A stretch of 64,000 bases of DNA from Dyadobacter chenwenxiniae (GTDB lineage Bacteria > Bacteroidota > Bacteroidia > Cytophagales > Spirosomataceae): contig NZ_CP094997.1 of NCBI RefSeq assembly GCF_022869785.1, positions 6,577,001 to 6,641,000 on the forward strand. The letters are read 5' to 3'. The notes beneath the pieces were generated by a model, which had not been told where the DNA came from, ran no database searches, and saw nothing but the letters and a program-made list of their open reading frames with translations. Position 1 is the stretch's first letter. Each line of letters begins with the position of its first letter. Of the stretch, positions 43,622 through 52,653 are shown in pieces. A program made the position numbers and the translations under genes.

Positions 43622-43637
43622 CGAATGAAGATCATAA

Positions 43638-44711
43638 TTAGCGACGGCGTGCACGCGCACCACCGCGGTCATTAACATTGTCCATCACGCAGCGGAAGCC
43701 AATGAATGCACGACGTTCTGTTTCGTATTCGAAAGTTCTCGTGCCAGTCTGTAAGTAGTAAGCGATGTCTTTCCATGAACCACCTTTAACCACTTTGCGG
43801 GGTTCGTCCGGATTGTCATATCTTGGGTTCATATCCCAAACAATCGCTGTTGCATTATCTGTGTATGCGTCCGAAGTCCACTCTGCAACGTTTCCTGCCA
43901 TATTATAAAGGCCAAAGTCGTTCGGATTGTAGGCATTGGCTGGGCCTGTGTAAGGATAGCCATCCGCATCATAATTTCCGCGTTGTGGCTTAAAGTTTGC
44001 CAGGAAGCATCCTTTCGCATTCATGGTGTAAGGATTACCCCAAGGATATTTTGCTACTGCACGTCCGCCTCTTGCTGCCCATTCCCATTCTGCTTCTGTT
44101 GGCAAACGGAAGCCGGTTGAGTTAAATTGTCCTTCTTTGTTTTGGAAATCATGTAGCAGGTTAGTGCGCCATTTCGAGAAATACTGGGCACCTTGCCAGC
44201 TAACACCTACAACTGGGTAAGTATCAAATCCTGGGTGCTGATAGTAATATTCGACAAATGGGTCACCATTAGAATATGCAAAGTCTTTTTTCCAAGCTGT
44301 TGTATCAGGATAGTATTTGGACATGATTTCTTCTTCTCCCAAAACCGAAACCGAGTCAACCAGCAAGGCATTTACAAACTGGCGATATTCGTTGTTTGTG
44401 ATCTCAGTGTCATCCATAAAGAATGAGCTGATCGTCACACGACGGTTCATGTTGTTCATTGAGGAAGCTATATCTTCATCGGCTTGTCCCATTACAAAGG
44501 AGCCTGATGGGATCACCACCATACCAGCCGGAGTTGTCTGCTTATAACCTTTACGGGCTGTCGCTGTAATTTCCCCGTTTTGAATCCCGCTTTCTTCTTG
44601 TCCTCCCTTGCCAAACTTACTTTTAATAAATCCGCAACTTTGCATCAGCATAAGAGCGGCCACCAAAAGCAGGCTTTTGACTCCATCCCGATAGAACACT
44701 TTCACATTCAT
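43638..44711 (-). CDS. gldK: Type IX secretion lipoprotein GldK (PorK)
   Basis: A 357-aa lipoprotein (Cys26 in LMQSC) with a formylglycine-generating-enzyme-like (FGE-sulfatase) domain: PAGMVVIPSGSFVMGQ, DDTEITNNEYRQFV, GFRLPTEAEWEWAARGG, NMAGNVAEWTSD and RRAFIGFRCV. GldK forms the periplasmic ring with GldN at the outer membrane; the FGE fold is structural here. Encoded downstream of porP and upstream of gldL. Confidence 0.96.
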   Translation of the reverse strand: MNVKVFYRDGVKSLLLVAALMLMQSCGFIKSKFGKGGQEESGIQNGEITATARKGYKQTTPAGMVVIPSGSFVMGQADEDIASSMNNMNRRVTISSFFMDDTEITNNEYRQFVNALLVDSVSVLGEEEIMSKYYPDTTAWKKDFAYSNGDPFVEYYYQHPGFDTYPVVGVSWQGAQYFSKWRTNLLHDFQNKEGQFNSTGFRLPTEAEWEWAARGGRAVAKYPWGNPYTMNAKGCFLANFKPQRGNYDADGYPYTGPANAYNPNDFGLYNMAGNVAEWTSDAYTDNATAIVWDMNPRYDNPDEPRKVVKGGSWKDIAYYLQTGTRTFEYETERRAFIGFRCVMDNVNDRGGARARRR

Positions 44712-45066
44712 AGTGTTTTTGTAAAATTTGAATAATAAAATGTTAGCCTAAAAACGTCGACTGGTGATATATAGTATACTTGAAATAAAAACAAAAATAA
44801 CAATCTCACGCTCAGCAAAATCTGGGAGAAATCATATTATGAAGCTCCCGAATTCATCACAAAGCCTGCATTTATCGAGTTAACGTAAGAATAAGATAAA
44901 TGGTATAAGGCAAGATTATTTTACAAATATAAATTAAAGTTTTGCAAACTGATCAACTACAATTACCTACAGGTTTACAAAAACCGTTTAATAAATTGGT
45001 TAAATTACAGTTATTTAAATAATTTCTGGATTCCATAGTACTATATACGGAGCGTTGCCTGGCAGG
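44712..45066. other. 355-bp intergenic region between porP and gldK
   Basis: No coding sequence seen. AT-rich, with a likely promoter for gldK at 44924-44956 and therefore a leader of roughly 200 nt. No clear riboswitch fold was recognised. Confidence 0.5.
44924..44956 (-). promoter_or_regulatory. Likely promoter of the gldK transcript
   Basis: On the minus strand TTG, a 22-nt spacer, then TATATTTG, a full match to TAnnTTTG. Spacing is at the long end of the known range. Confidence 0.45.
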
Positions 45067-46044
45067 CTAGAACCTGAAACGCGGTGTACGTATGATCGCC
45101 TTTTTGCCAAACTTTGGAGATGGTAACGCGTATGACAACATTACTTCAAAGGAAGAAGGTGCTTTTGAATCATTTCCCCCCAATACAAGATCATACGCTC
45201 CGGAAAGCCTCAGCGATTGATCGGGAAGTAAATAAATCCCGCCCATCAATATAAAATAAGTGTCTTGCTGTCTGTATGTTCCACCAATCCAGTAGCGCTT
45301 GTTGTAAGTAACTGTTGCGCCTCCTTCGGCAGAGAAAGTGCTGATATCAGATTTTAAAAGAACAATTGGCTGAATATCAAGCATGTAACCTAATTCAATA
45401 TTTACACCCGCATTAAAATACAACGTTTGGGGTAAAGGATTCGTCGCAGTTCCAGATCCTAGCTGATATTTGGGTTCTAAAAGGTGGTTAAAGGAAAGCC
45501 CGGCATAGAATGTCTCATTTTCAAATCGCGCGCCGATAGAAAAGTCGGGGTTAATTTCGGATATATTTCCTGTCGGGATCAATGGATCATCGGGATCCTG
45601 GTATCTCAACTTGCTATAGTCGATGGACTGTCTGAATAAGCCTGCACTTGCACCCACCTGGAAATTGCCGCCAAATGCTGGAATACGGTAAGCTGCTGAA
45701 ACTTTGAATTCCTGGTCTGTGCGAGGACCGCTGCGATCGTTCAGCGCGTAAAATCCAATCCCGAAGTTTTTAATGGGCATACTGAATGAAAACAGCTGGG
45801 TGGATAGTGCACCCCCTTCGTCTGTGACATTAGTGCCCTGATAACCTGCGTATTGTGTTCTGTGCGTCAGCTGAAACTTGGTAAGTCCGTCTGCACCCGC
45901 AGCTGCCGGATTAAGATAAAGCTGATTAAGAGAAAATAAGCTGAATTGTGCGTCTTTCTGAGCCATCGCACCACTGGTGGTCAGGAGTAATATGGCAAGC
46001 AGCCGGTTATATTTAATACTTCGAATAATAAACGTCAAAGTCAT
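45067..46044 (-). CDS. PorP/SprF-family type IX outer-membrane protein
   Basis: A 325-aa outer-membrane beta-barrel of the PorP/SprF family. The signal peptide ends GAMAQ, followed by the family hallmark QFSLFSLNQLYLNPAAAGADG and later YLNPA-like barrel strands, ending in an aromatic residue (RTPRFRF). These proteins anchor cargo or adhesins in type IX secretion. It heads the gldKLMN run, as in Porphyromonas and other Bacteroidota. Confidence 0.93.
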   Translation of the reverse strand: MTLTFIIRSIKYNRLLAILLLTTSGAMAQKDAQFSLFSLNQLYLNPAAAGADGLTKFQLTHRTQYAGYQGTNVTDEGGALSTQLFSFSMPIKNFGIGFYALNDRSGPRTDQEFKVSAAYRIPAFGGNFQVGASAGLFRQSIDYSKLRYQDPDDPLIPTGNISEINPDFSIGARFENETFYAGLSFNHLLEPKYQLGSGTATNPLPQTLYFNAGVNIELGYMLDIQPIVLLKSDISTFSAEGGATVTYNKRYWIGGTYRQQDTYFILMGGIYLLPDQSLRLSGAYDLVLGGNDSKAPSSFEVMLSYALPSPKFGKKAIIRTPRFRF

Positions 46045-46129
46045 GCCTGTGGGTTTGGTTAAGGAACACGCTGGGAGTTTTCGGATTTTATTTATAACGC
46101 ATATTGCTTAAAAAAATTGATAAAATAAC

Positions 46130-46163
46130 AAAAAAGCCCCGGAAATTTTCCGGGGCTTTTTTG
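46130..46163 (-). terminator. Rho-independent terminator after hemD
   Basis: AAAAAAGCCCCGGAAA pairs with TTTCCGGGGCTTTTTT, giving tracts for both directions. It ends the sucD/DUF4271/hemD side 14 bp after the hemD stop. Confidence 0.9.
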
Positions 46164-46176
46164 GGGGAAAAACGAC

Positions 46177-46959
46177 TCAAACATTGTTCGCCTGTCTGAT
46201 ATAAAGGTCGAGCGCGCCAGTCATCGATGGGGCATTTGGCAATGGTGCCTGAATGTCCAGAAAAAGACCTGCATCTGTTACTGCCTTTGCCGTTGTCGGG
46301 CCAAAAGCAGCAATACGCGTGGAGTTTTGTTTAAAATCAGGGAAGTTGTCATACAATGACTTGATCCCGGATGGACTGAAAAATGCAATAATATCGTAGT
46401 AAACATCTTCAAGATCAGAAAGATCGGCAGAGCCGGTCTGATACATCGTAGCCTCAACGAAGTGGAATTCTTCTGTGTCCGCAAATTCCGGAATGTCGTT
46501 TTTGCGAACGTCCGAACATGGATATAAGAACTTCTCCTTCTTATGTTTCCGCATCAGCTCGATCAGTTCAGCAGCCGTTTTGGTTCCTGTGAAGATCTTT
46601 CTCTTACGGATCACAATGTATTTCTGAAGGTAATTGGCAGTCTGTTCCGAAATACAGAAATATTTCATCGTCGCAGGCACCTCAACTCTCCCCTCATTAC
46701 AAATACGGAAGAAGTGATCTATGGCATTGCGGCTAGTGAAAATAACCGCTGTATGGTCCAGAATGTTGATTTTTTGTTTGCGAAACTCTTTATAAGAAAC
46801 TCCGTCAATTTGTATGAACGGCCTGAAATCTACTTTAATATTATATTTTTTGGCCAATTCATAGTAAGGTGAATTCTCGTCGGCTGGTCTGGATTGACTA
46901 ACTAAAAGGCTGGTTACTTTTTTAAGCCGCTCCTGATCAAAATTGATGGTATCACTCAT
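46177..46959 (-). CDS. hemD: Uroporphyrinogen-III synthase
   Basis: A 260-aa enzyme that closes hydroxymethylbilane to uroporphyrinogen III with inversion of ring D, on the route to haem. HemD proteins are poorly conserved, but the two alternating Rossmann-like halves are visible, with AVIFTSRNAIDHF, KYFCISEQTANYL, and IIAFFSPSGIKSL followed by RIAAFGPTTAKAV near the C-terminus. It lies 42 bp after the DUF4271 membrane gene, a pairing common in Bacteroidota. Confidence 0.9.
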   Translation of the reverse strand: MSDTINFDQERLKKVTSLLVSQSRPADENSPYYELAKKYNIKVDFRPFIQIDGVSYKEFRKQKINILDHTAVIFTSRNAIDHFFRICNEGRVEVPATMKYFCISEQTANYLQKYIVIRKRKIFTGTKTAAELIELMRKHKKEKFLYPCSDVRKNDIPEFADTEEFHFVEATMYQTGSADLSDLEDVYYDIIAFFSPSGIKSLYDNFPDFKQNSTRIAAFGPTTAKAVTDAGLFLDIQAPLPNAPSMTGALDLYIRQANNV

Positions 46960-47001
46960 GTATAATCCTCATTAGTTTAAATTCCGTTTCATCTTCTGCA
47001 A

Positions 47002-48183
47002 TTATAAAGCAAACTTTATGCCGACAATGAGCGGGATTATTTCAATGACGCAAAGGTACGAAAATAAATACAGATTAATCAACGAGCCCGGCGGCTTGGT
47101 TACAATGTACAGGGCCAGGAATCGTGCCGAGTAGAAGAGCAAAAATGGGGCCAGAACATAAGCCCGCATCTCGTTAAGCCAGTTTACATGGTTGAAACTC
47201 AGCATGAAAACAACAAGGAACAATGCTGCATAAAACAGGTAGGAGGATTGTATTATTTTAATAAAGATGATATCGACCTGCTTGTCCAGATTGAGCATGT
47301 TTCCGGCCATCACCATGCAGATATATTTGAGATAAGTGAGTAGGAAAAAGATCAGGGAAAGGATAAAAAAGTCACCCATGATCTGCAATGTATTGGACCT
47401 TTCCGACAATATCGTGCTGACAGAAAATACATTAAGCTCATTGGCCGAAAAGAAAATCACAATAACGCTCATCAGCATTGAGGTGATGATGACAAAAAAA
47501 ATGACCGTGTTGCTATAAGGCTTGTTGATTTTGGAAAGCTGGTCCCTCGGATCGTTGTTGAAAAATTCAATTGGATTTATCAAACGTATAAATGACAATG
47601 GGTTAGCATTGAAAATCCAGACGCTTAGTATCAAAATAATGATGAGCGAAAGGGCAGCGAAGTTGCCAAACGGAGTAAATGTAATGGGCTTAATGTTTAT
47701 AAAATTACGTCCCGCGTGTTGAATGGTTGTGGGATCGTTGCGCTTCTTTTTGTTACAAAGCAGCACGGATTTGTCACCGATGCCAGAGCTGCCGTAAATT
47801 GTGAGCAGCAATTCGTCCTTCTTGTATATTTTATGCAGGCTATCTATACTTAGTTCCTGCCATTGTTCTTTGGCTACTTTATTTTGAAGAGACCCTTCCA
47901 GGAACAAATAGCTCTCATTCTCAGCCTTTACAAGCAGCACATAGCGACGGTTCTTGACAAGATCAATGTACAAGCTTACGTAGCGCGCGCCTTCGTTCAC
48001 GCCCTGGGAGAAAGGGACGTAGTTTTTATATTGAGGATTGTAAACGAGCCAGTCGTTCTGGTAATCGTAAACCGGGAAATACTGCTCGGGAGGATTGACT
48101 TTGGCCGCGCCGGAAGCGAATGTCCCGGAAACGGAAAAAGCTATAAGAAAAGCCCAAAAAAGCGTGAAAGAAATGGACTTCAT
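47002..48183 (-). CDS. DUF4271 membrane protein
   Basis: A 393-aa protein with a signal peptide (cut near FASG, residue ~24), an exported domain of about 150 residues (VYDYQNDWLVYNPQYKNYV) and seven or so C-terminal membrane helices. This is the layout of the DUF4271 family found across Bacteroidota next to hemD. Function is unknown. It sits between sucD (60 bp away) and hemD, all on one strand, and close to the type IX genes. Confidence 0.82.
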   Translation of the reverse strand: MKSISFTLFWAFLIAFSVSGTFASGAAKVNPPEQYFPVYDYQNDWLVYNPQYKNYVPFSQGVNEGARYVSLYIDLVKNRRYVLLVKAENESYLFLEGSLQNKVAKEQWQELSIDSLHKIYKKDELLLTIYGSSGIGDKSVLLCNKKKRNDPTTIQHAGRNFINIKPITFTPFGNFAALSLIIILILSVWIFNANPLSFIRLINPIEFFNNDPRDQLSKINKPYSNTVIFFVIITSMLMSVIVIFFSANELNVFSVSTILSERSNTLQIMGDFFILSLIFFLLTYLKYICMVMAGNMLNLDKQVDIIFIKIIQSSYLFYAALFLVVFMLSFNHVNWLNEMRAYVLAPFLLFYSARFLALYIVTKPPGSLINLYLFSYLCVIEIIPLIVGIKFAL

Positions 48184-48188
48184 TGGTA

Positions 48189-48217
48189 TAAAAAAGGGCG
48201 GGGTTTCCCCAGCCCTC
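48189..48217 (-). terminator. Rho-independent terminator after sucD
   Basis: On the minus strand AGGGCTGGGG pairs with CCCCGCCCT around AAA, followed by six T. It lies between sucD and the DUF4271 gene. Confidence 0.8.
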
Positions 48218-48243
48218 TTATAAAGTTATATGTAAGCAGGTTA

Positions 48244-49122
48244 CTATTTTCTTCCAAGAGCAATCAGCATCGTTTCGCCGATCAATGCAGGTGACTCAGC
48301 TACAAATATACCCGACTCTTTCATAATTCTGATTTTGGCCTCAGCAGTATCATCAGCACCCCCAATGATTGCACCAGCATGGCCCATTCTGCGTCCTTTC
48401 GGGGCAGTCTGTCCTGCGATGAAACCTACAACAGGTTTTTTGTTACCAGTTGACTTAATGTAGTTGGCCGCATCCGCTTCCATACTTCCGCCAATTTCAC
48501 CGATCATGACAATTGCTTCTGTTTCAGGGTCATTCATCAATAATTCAACCGCTTCCTTAGTCGTAGTTCCGATGATTGGGTCACCTCCGATACCGATGGC
48601 AGTTGTTTGTCCAAGTCCTGCGCGTGTCAGCTGATCAACCGCTTCGTAAGTCAATGTTCCTGACTTTGAAACCAGACCAACAGTTCCTTTTTTGAAGATA
48701 AATCCTGGCATAATGCCCACTTTACATTCCTCAGCAGTAATAACACCCGGACAGTTTGGTCCGATCAAACGGCAGTTTTTGTTTTTGATATATTCTTTTG
48801 CCTGCATCATGTCCTTAGTAGGGATACCTTCGGTGATACAAACGATAACGCCAATTCCAGCATCAGCGGCTTCCATTATAGCATCAGCAGCAAAAGCCGG
48901 CGGAACAAAAATGATAGATACATCCGCACCAGTCGCACGAACAGCCAGGTCAACTGTGTTGAAAACAGGTCTTTCAAGATGTGAAAGGCCGCCTTTGCCC
49001 GGAGTTACGCCACCTACGACATTAGTACCGTATTCGATCATTTGTTGGGCATGAAAAGAGCCCTCCGATCCGGTAAATCCCTGAACTATTATCTTAGAAT
49101 TTTTATTAACTAAAACGCTCAT
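48244..49122 (-). CDS. sucD: Succinate--CoA ligase, alpha subunit
   Basis: A 292-aa TCA-cycle enzyme subunit. It has the N-terminal CoA-binding motif (VQGFTGSEGSFHAQQMIEYG), the SKSGTLTYE segment, and the phosphorylated histidine H248 in GHAGAIIGG. With the beta subunit (not in this window) it makes succinate and ATP or GTP from succinyl-CoA. Length is normal. A terminator follows. Confidence 0.97.
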   Translation of the reverse strand: MSVLVNKNSKIIVQGFTGSEGSFHAQQMIEYGTNVVGGVTPGKGGLSHLERPVFNTVDLAVRATGADVSIIFVPPAFAADAIMEAADAGIGVIVCITEGIPTKDMMQAKEYIKNKNCRLIGPNCPGVITAEECKVGIMPGFIFKKGTVGLVSKSGTLTYEAVDQLTRAGLGQTTAIGIGGDPIIGTTTKEAVELLMNDPETEAIVMIGEIGGSMEADAANYIKSTGNKKPVVGFIAGQTAPKGRRMGHAGAIIGGADDTAEAKIRIMKESGIFVAESPALIGETMLIALGRK

Positions 49123-49225
49123 GTTGGTAAATCAGTTTTTTTGGTAAAAGTAGGACGAAAAGCACGAAGTAGCAAAATGTAGCCAGAATTTGTAAATTGC
49201 TTTATTGACAATATTAAGCAGGTTT

Positions 49226-49828
49226 ATGCAGATACTCAGCAGTCCACATATATTTTCTAACTTGGTTCTAAGTTTTACCAGCATATTTATTTTTACGAGG
49301 TATTTCAGGACGCAGCCGCTTATTAGCAAGTGGCTCTGGGGGATATTTTTGTTTTTCATCGCACTCGTCGCGCTCACGGACCTGCTTGTGTATGCAGGCG
49401 TGGAAAGTTTTGAAAACCTGCACGAGATCATCATCGCCGGTGAGATGACATTAGGCGCATTTTGCCTCGTCTCCGCATCCTGGTGCCTGATTATGCGCTA
49501 TCAGGCGGGGACTTATTTCTTTGCATCCACCATTGGACTCGGGTTGTTGCTCATGTATTGCATCACTTGGTTCGGCGTTGAATATGTAGGTCTTATCATT
49601 AAATCACTCGCCATTCTGATCACATTACTGATCTCTTGTGTAGGACTTGCAAGCCGACAGAAAAGCGCGTTATGGGTGGTATTTTCAATGATGCTGCTGG
49701 CATTGTCTACGAAATCCGGGAAGCTCCCTATTCCCATGGACCCGGTGGATATTAACCATTATATGATGGTGCTGTCCGTGATCTGTGTGGGAAGGGCGGC
49801 ACGTGATCAATATAAAATCCTGTTTTAA
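49226..49828 (+). CDS. Polytopic membrane protein, unknown function
   Basis: A 200-aa protein with about six membrane segments and short loops (examples: WLWGIFLFFIALVALTDLLVY, FFASTIGLGLLLMYCITWF). The layout resembles YhhN-like or lysoplasmalogenase-type membrane proteins only loosely, and I do not assign it. ATG 49226 is preferred to an in-frame start at 49205 because it gives a natural short N-terminus. Divergent from sucD. Confidence 0.68.
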   Translation: MQILSSPHIFSNLVLSFTSIFIFTRYFRTQPLISKWLWGIFLFFIALVALTDLLVYAGVESFENLHEIIIAGEMTLGAFCLVSASWCLIMRYQAGTYFFASTIGLGLLLMYCITWFGVEYVGLIIKSLAILITLLISCVGLASRQKSALWVVFSMMLLALSTKSGKLPIPMDPVDINHYMMVLSVICVGRAARDQYKILF

Positions 49829-49932
49829 CAATTGTTTATCAAACAAATGTTAATGTTTTGCATTTTTCAAACGCCGCATCGTAAATTGCATCTGTTAATT
49901 ATCAAACAATCAAGTTTACTAATACTCTTAAT

Positions 49933-50427
49933 ATGAAAACGACGAAGTATGGCGTAATGCTTCTTGCCTCAGTTCTGGCTTTCGGAGCGGTTACAATGAA
50001 CACTGCTGAGGCTAAATTACCAGCCAAAGCTGTTGTTAGCGATGTTAAACAAGCTAAAACCATCGTTATAAAAGGAAGTGACGCAATGCAATTTGACCTT
50101 AAAGAGATCAAAGTGAAGGCTGGACAAAAAGTAATGCTTACTTTGACACACTCTGGTAAACTTGCAAAAGCGGCAATGGGACACAACTGGGTACTTTTGA
50201 AGCCAGGAACTGATGTTGCTGCATTTGGTTCAAAAGCTGCTGCTGCAAGAGAAACAGAATACATTCCTAAGTCGGAAGCGGCCAGCATCGTTGCCCATAC
50301 CAAACTTGTTGGTGGCGGTGAAAGCGACACGGTTGAATTTACTGCACCTGCAAAAGGAACTTACACTTACATCTGCAGTTTCCCTGGTCACTATGCATTG
50401 ATGAAAGGAACATTCATCGTAGAATAA
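49933..50427 (+). CDS. Azurin (type 1 copper protein)
   Basis: A 164-aa cupredoxin with a signal peptide (cut after AEA, about residue 27). The copper ligands are all present: H84 (MGHNWVLL), C148, H153 and M157 (CSFPGHYALMKG). It is a periplasmic single-electron carrier, in Bacteroidota often linked to cytochrome c or copper enzymes. It is monocistronic, with a terminator shared with the convergent thioredoxin gene. Confidence 0.95.
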   Translation: MKTTKYGVMLLASVLAFGAVTMNTAEAKLPAKAVVSDVKQAKTIVIKGSDAMQFDLKEIKVKAGQKVMLTLTHSGKLAKAAMGHNWVLLKPGTDVAAFGSKAAAARETEYIPKSEAASIVAHTKLVGGGESDTVEFTAPAKGTYTYICSFPGHYALMKGTFIVE

Positions 50428-50440
50428 GTAATTGAAAATA

Positions 50441-50475
50441 AAAAAGAGCGCTGGTCGGCAGATCAGCGCTCTTTT
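50441..50475. terminator. Bidirectional Rho-independent terminator
   Basis: AAAAAGAGCGCTG pairs with CAGCGCTCTTTTT between the azurin gene and the convergent TlpA-like gene, with A/T tracts suited to both directions. Confidence 0.88.
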
Positions 50476-50490
50476 TGCGTCCTTTCGGGT

Positions 50491-51036
50491 TTAGATTTCG
50501 GCGAGTTGCTTCTCGATTAGATCCACAATTTCCGGCCGGTCCCACTGCGACGCGCCAACTTCCTCGACTAATATTTTGCCTTTGTAAATAATGTAAGTTC
50601 TTGGAATCGCATTGCCATCCAATGCAGGCGGATAAGCGCCTGCAAATTGATAAAAAGGCAGATTATAACCCTTTCGCGCAATGAACGGATTTACGGTCGC
50701 AGCATCTTCATCTGAAATGATGTAGAATGAAACTTTTTCATGCGTTTTGTATTTATCGTAAAGCTTCTGGATACCCGGCATTTCCATGTTGCAAGGGCCG
50801 CACCAGGTGGCCCACACATTCAGAAACACCAGTTTATCTTCGTCCATCGCCACCGGCTTACCTTCCAGATCTCTCAGTTCAGACAAATAAACAGACGCCT
50901 CTGCTTCCTGCCCCTGAACCGCTCCCTCGACATGAGCCTCCTTATTGTCAATCGGTCGGAAGAAGGCATAATACACAGCTCCGGCTGCAATGAGCATCAA
51001 AATGACGACAAAAATTTTTCTGGAAGTGGCTGTCAT
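50491..51036 (-). CDS. TlpA/ResA-like thiol-disulfide oxidoreductase
   Basis: A 181-aa protein anchored by an N-terminal membrane helix (residues 8-25) with a periplasmic thioredoxin fold. The redox pair is C79-GP-C82 (ATWCGPCNMEMP), and the cis-proline region is GNAIPRTYII. Such proteins reduce apocytochrome or copper-site cysteines, or act in oxidative folding. Nearness to azurin is suggestive only. ATG 51036 gives the sensible N-terminus. Confidence 0.9.
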   Translation of the reverse strand: MTATSRKIFVVILMLIAAGAVYYAFFRPIDNKEAHVEGAVQGQEAEASVYLSELRDLEGKPVAMDEDKLVFLNVWATWCGPCNMEMPGIQKLYDKYKTHEKVSFYIISDEDAATVNPFIARKGYNLPFYQFAGAYPPALDGNAIPRTYIIYKGKILVEEVGASQWDRPEIVDLIEKQLAEI

Positions 51037-51230
51037 AACTGGTGTTGGATAGGTGAATAAAGGGATTCCGCGGCCGGAATTCATACGGTAAAAGTAACCA
51101 TATTCTCCCAAAAGCACTTTAAAATATGCGGTGGAAAAATAGCGCGTGCCTTTTTTGATGCGTAGTAGGAATTTGAATACTTTTATAGGATAATAAAAAC
51201 AAATTTGATTTGAGGAAACGGTTTACATAC

Positions 51231-52574
51231 ATGAAAGTTTTATTTTTTAGTCTGATTACCCTCTTTGCAATTCTCTTACCTGACTCCATTTTTGCCCAAA
51301 GATCGGCTGCGGAATTTTTCGAAGAAGGCAACACAAGGGCCGGGACCGGCGACTTTAATGGTGCCCTGCAAGCCTATTCAACGGTCATTTCGATGAGCCC
51401 GGAGCATGCGCCAAGCTTTTTCAACCGTGGGTTGGCCAAGGCTAATCTGAAAGATTTCAGAGGAGCCATTCAAGACTACAACCGCGCTATTGAGCTAAAT
51501 CCGAAAGAACCCCTTTATTACCAGAGCCGCGGCGTGAGCAAAAGCCTGCAGGATGACTTCTCCTCAGCCATAGAGGATTATTCCAAAGCATTGGAACTCA
51601 ATGCAGAAGACCCGAAGATCTACTACAACCGGGGCGTAAGTTATGCGAAGCTAAAAAAGCACCGAAGCGCACTTGCAGATCTCGACAAAGCGTTATCACT
51701 GAATCCGGACGAGCTCGCAGCCTTATATGCGCGGGGAAATTGCAAGCAGGACTTGCATGAATATGCAGGCAGCCTTGCTGACTTTACAAGGGTTATTGAA
51801 TTAAGTCCCAAAAGAACAGGTGCTTATGCAGGCCGTGGATTGGCAAAAATAGAATTGGGCGATTTCCAGGGAGCCGTTGCAGACTTCACACGAGCTATCG
51901 AATTGAGCCCTAATGAAAGTGAATATTACGAAAAAAGAGGTTTTGCCAAGAACAAGATTGACGACTACCAAGGCGCCATCATTGATTTTGATAAAACAAT
52001 CCAGCTGAACGCTGAAAATTACCAGGCATTTTACGGGAGAGGTTATGCCAAAGGAAAGCTCAACGACACACGCGGGGCGATCGCAGATCTTTCTACTTCT
52101 ATTGAATTAAAAAACATCTATGTCGGAGATCCGAAAAAAGTCGCCTACTCGGGTAAAATAAACCGCGAAACGCTGGATGCATTAAGGGACCAGGTTCAGC
52201 ATAACATGAAAATAGATAATCTGAGCCAGGAGCGGGCAGAGGCGTATTTTGTAAGAGGCGTCAGTAAAGCGAAAGTAGGAGAGGTGAAGGGTGCGATCCA
52301 GGACCTTACAACCGCAGTAGAGCTTAATCCGACTTACTCGACAGCGTTCTTCTCACGGGCCATGGTACGTTCGGCGAGCGGTGACCAAATGGGTGCGGTT
52401 ATGGACTTTTCAAGCTCTATCAAACTACGTTCCGATTATCCGGAAGCTTATTATTTACGCGGCATCTTGAAAAACAGTCTCGGAGAAGTCAACGAAGGAT
52501 GCCTGGATTTGAGCAGGGCGGGGGAGTTGGGCTACCAGCAAGCATATAAGGTCATTGGCAGTTATTGCAACTAA
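51231..52574 (+). CDS. Exported TPR protein
   Basis: A 447-aa protein with a signal peptide (cut after SIFAQ) and about ten TPR units with strong 34-residue periodicity: GDFNGALQAYSTVISMSPEH, KDFRGAIQDYNRAIELNPKE, DDFSSAIEDYSKALELNAED and so on. The 'rGa.k..l.d..gAi.D...ai.lnp' style is the Sel1/TPR type used in periplasmic scaffolds. Partners unknown. The ATG at 51231 has TGAGGAAACG upstream. Confidence 0.9.
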   Translation: MKVLFFSLITLFAILLPDSIFAQRSAAEFFEEGNTRAGTGDFNGALQAYSTVISMSPEHAPSFFNRGLAKANLKDFRGAIQDYNRAIELNPKEPLYYQSRGVSKSLQDDFSSAIEDYSKALELNAEDPKIYYNRGVSYAKLKKHRSALADLDKALSLNPDELAALYARGNCKQDLHEYAGSLADFTRVIELSPKRTGAYAGRGLAKIELGDFQGAVADFTRAIELSPNESEYYEKRGFAKNKIDDYQGAIIDFDKTIQLNAENYQAFYGRGYAKGKLNDTRGAIADLSTSIELKNIYVGDPKKVAYSGKINRETLDALRDQVQHNMKIDNLSQERAEAYFVRGVSKAKVGEVKGAIQDLTTAVELNPTYSTAFFSRAMVRSASGDQMGAVMDFSSSIKLRSDYPEAYYLRGILKNSLGEVNEGCLDLSRAGELGYQQAYKVIGSYCN

Positions 52575-52588
52575 TCATTAATGGTCGC

Positions 52589-52632
52589 AAAAAAAAAGGG
52601 GGTTAATGATCACTGATCGTTAACCTCCTTTT
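52589..52632. terminator. Bidirectional terminator between the TPR and superoxide dismutase genes
   Basis: GGGGGTTAATGATC pairs with GATCGTTAACCTCC, with one G-T pair, flanked by A9 and TTTT. Confidence 0.75.
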
Positions 52633-52653
52633 CGTTCATTTTGATTTTTGATA

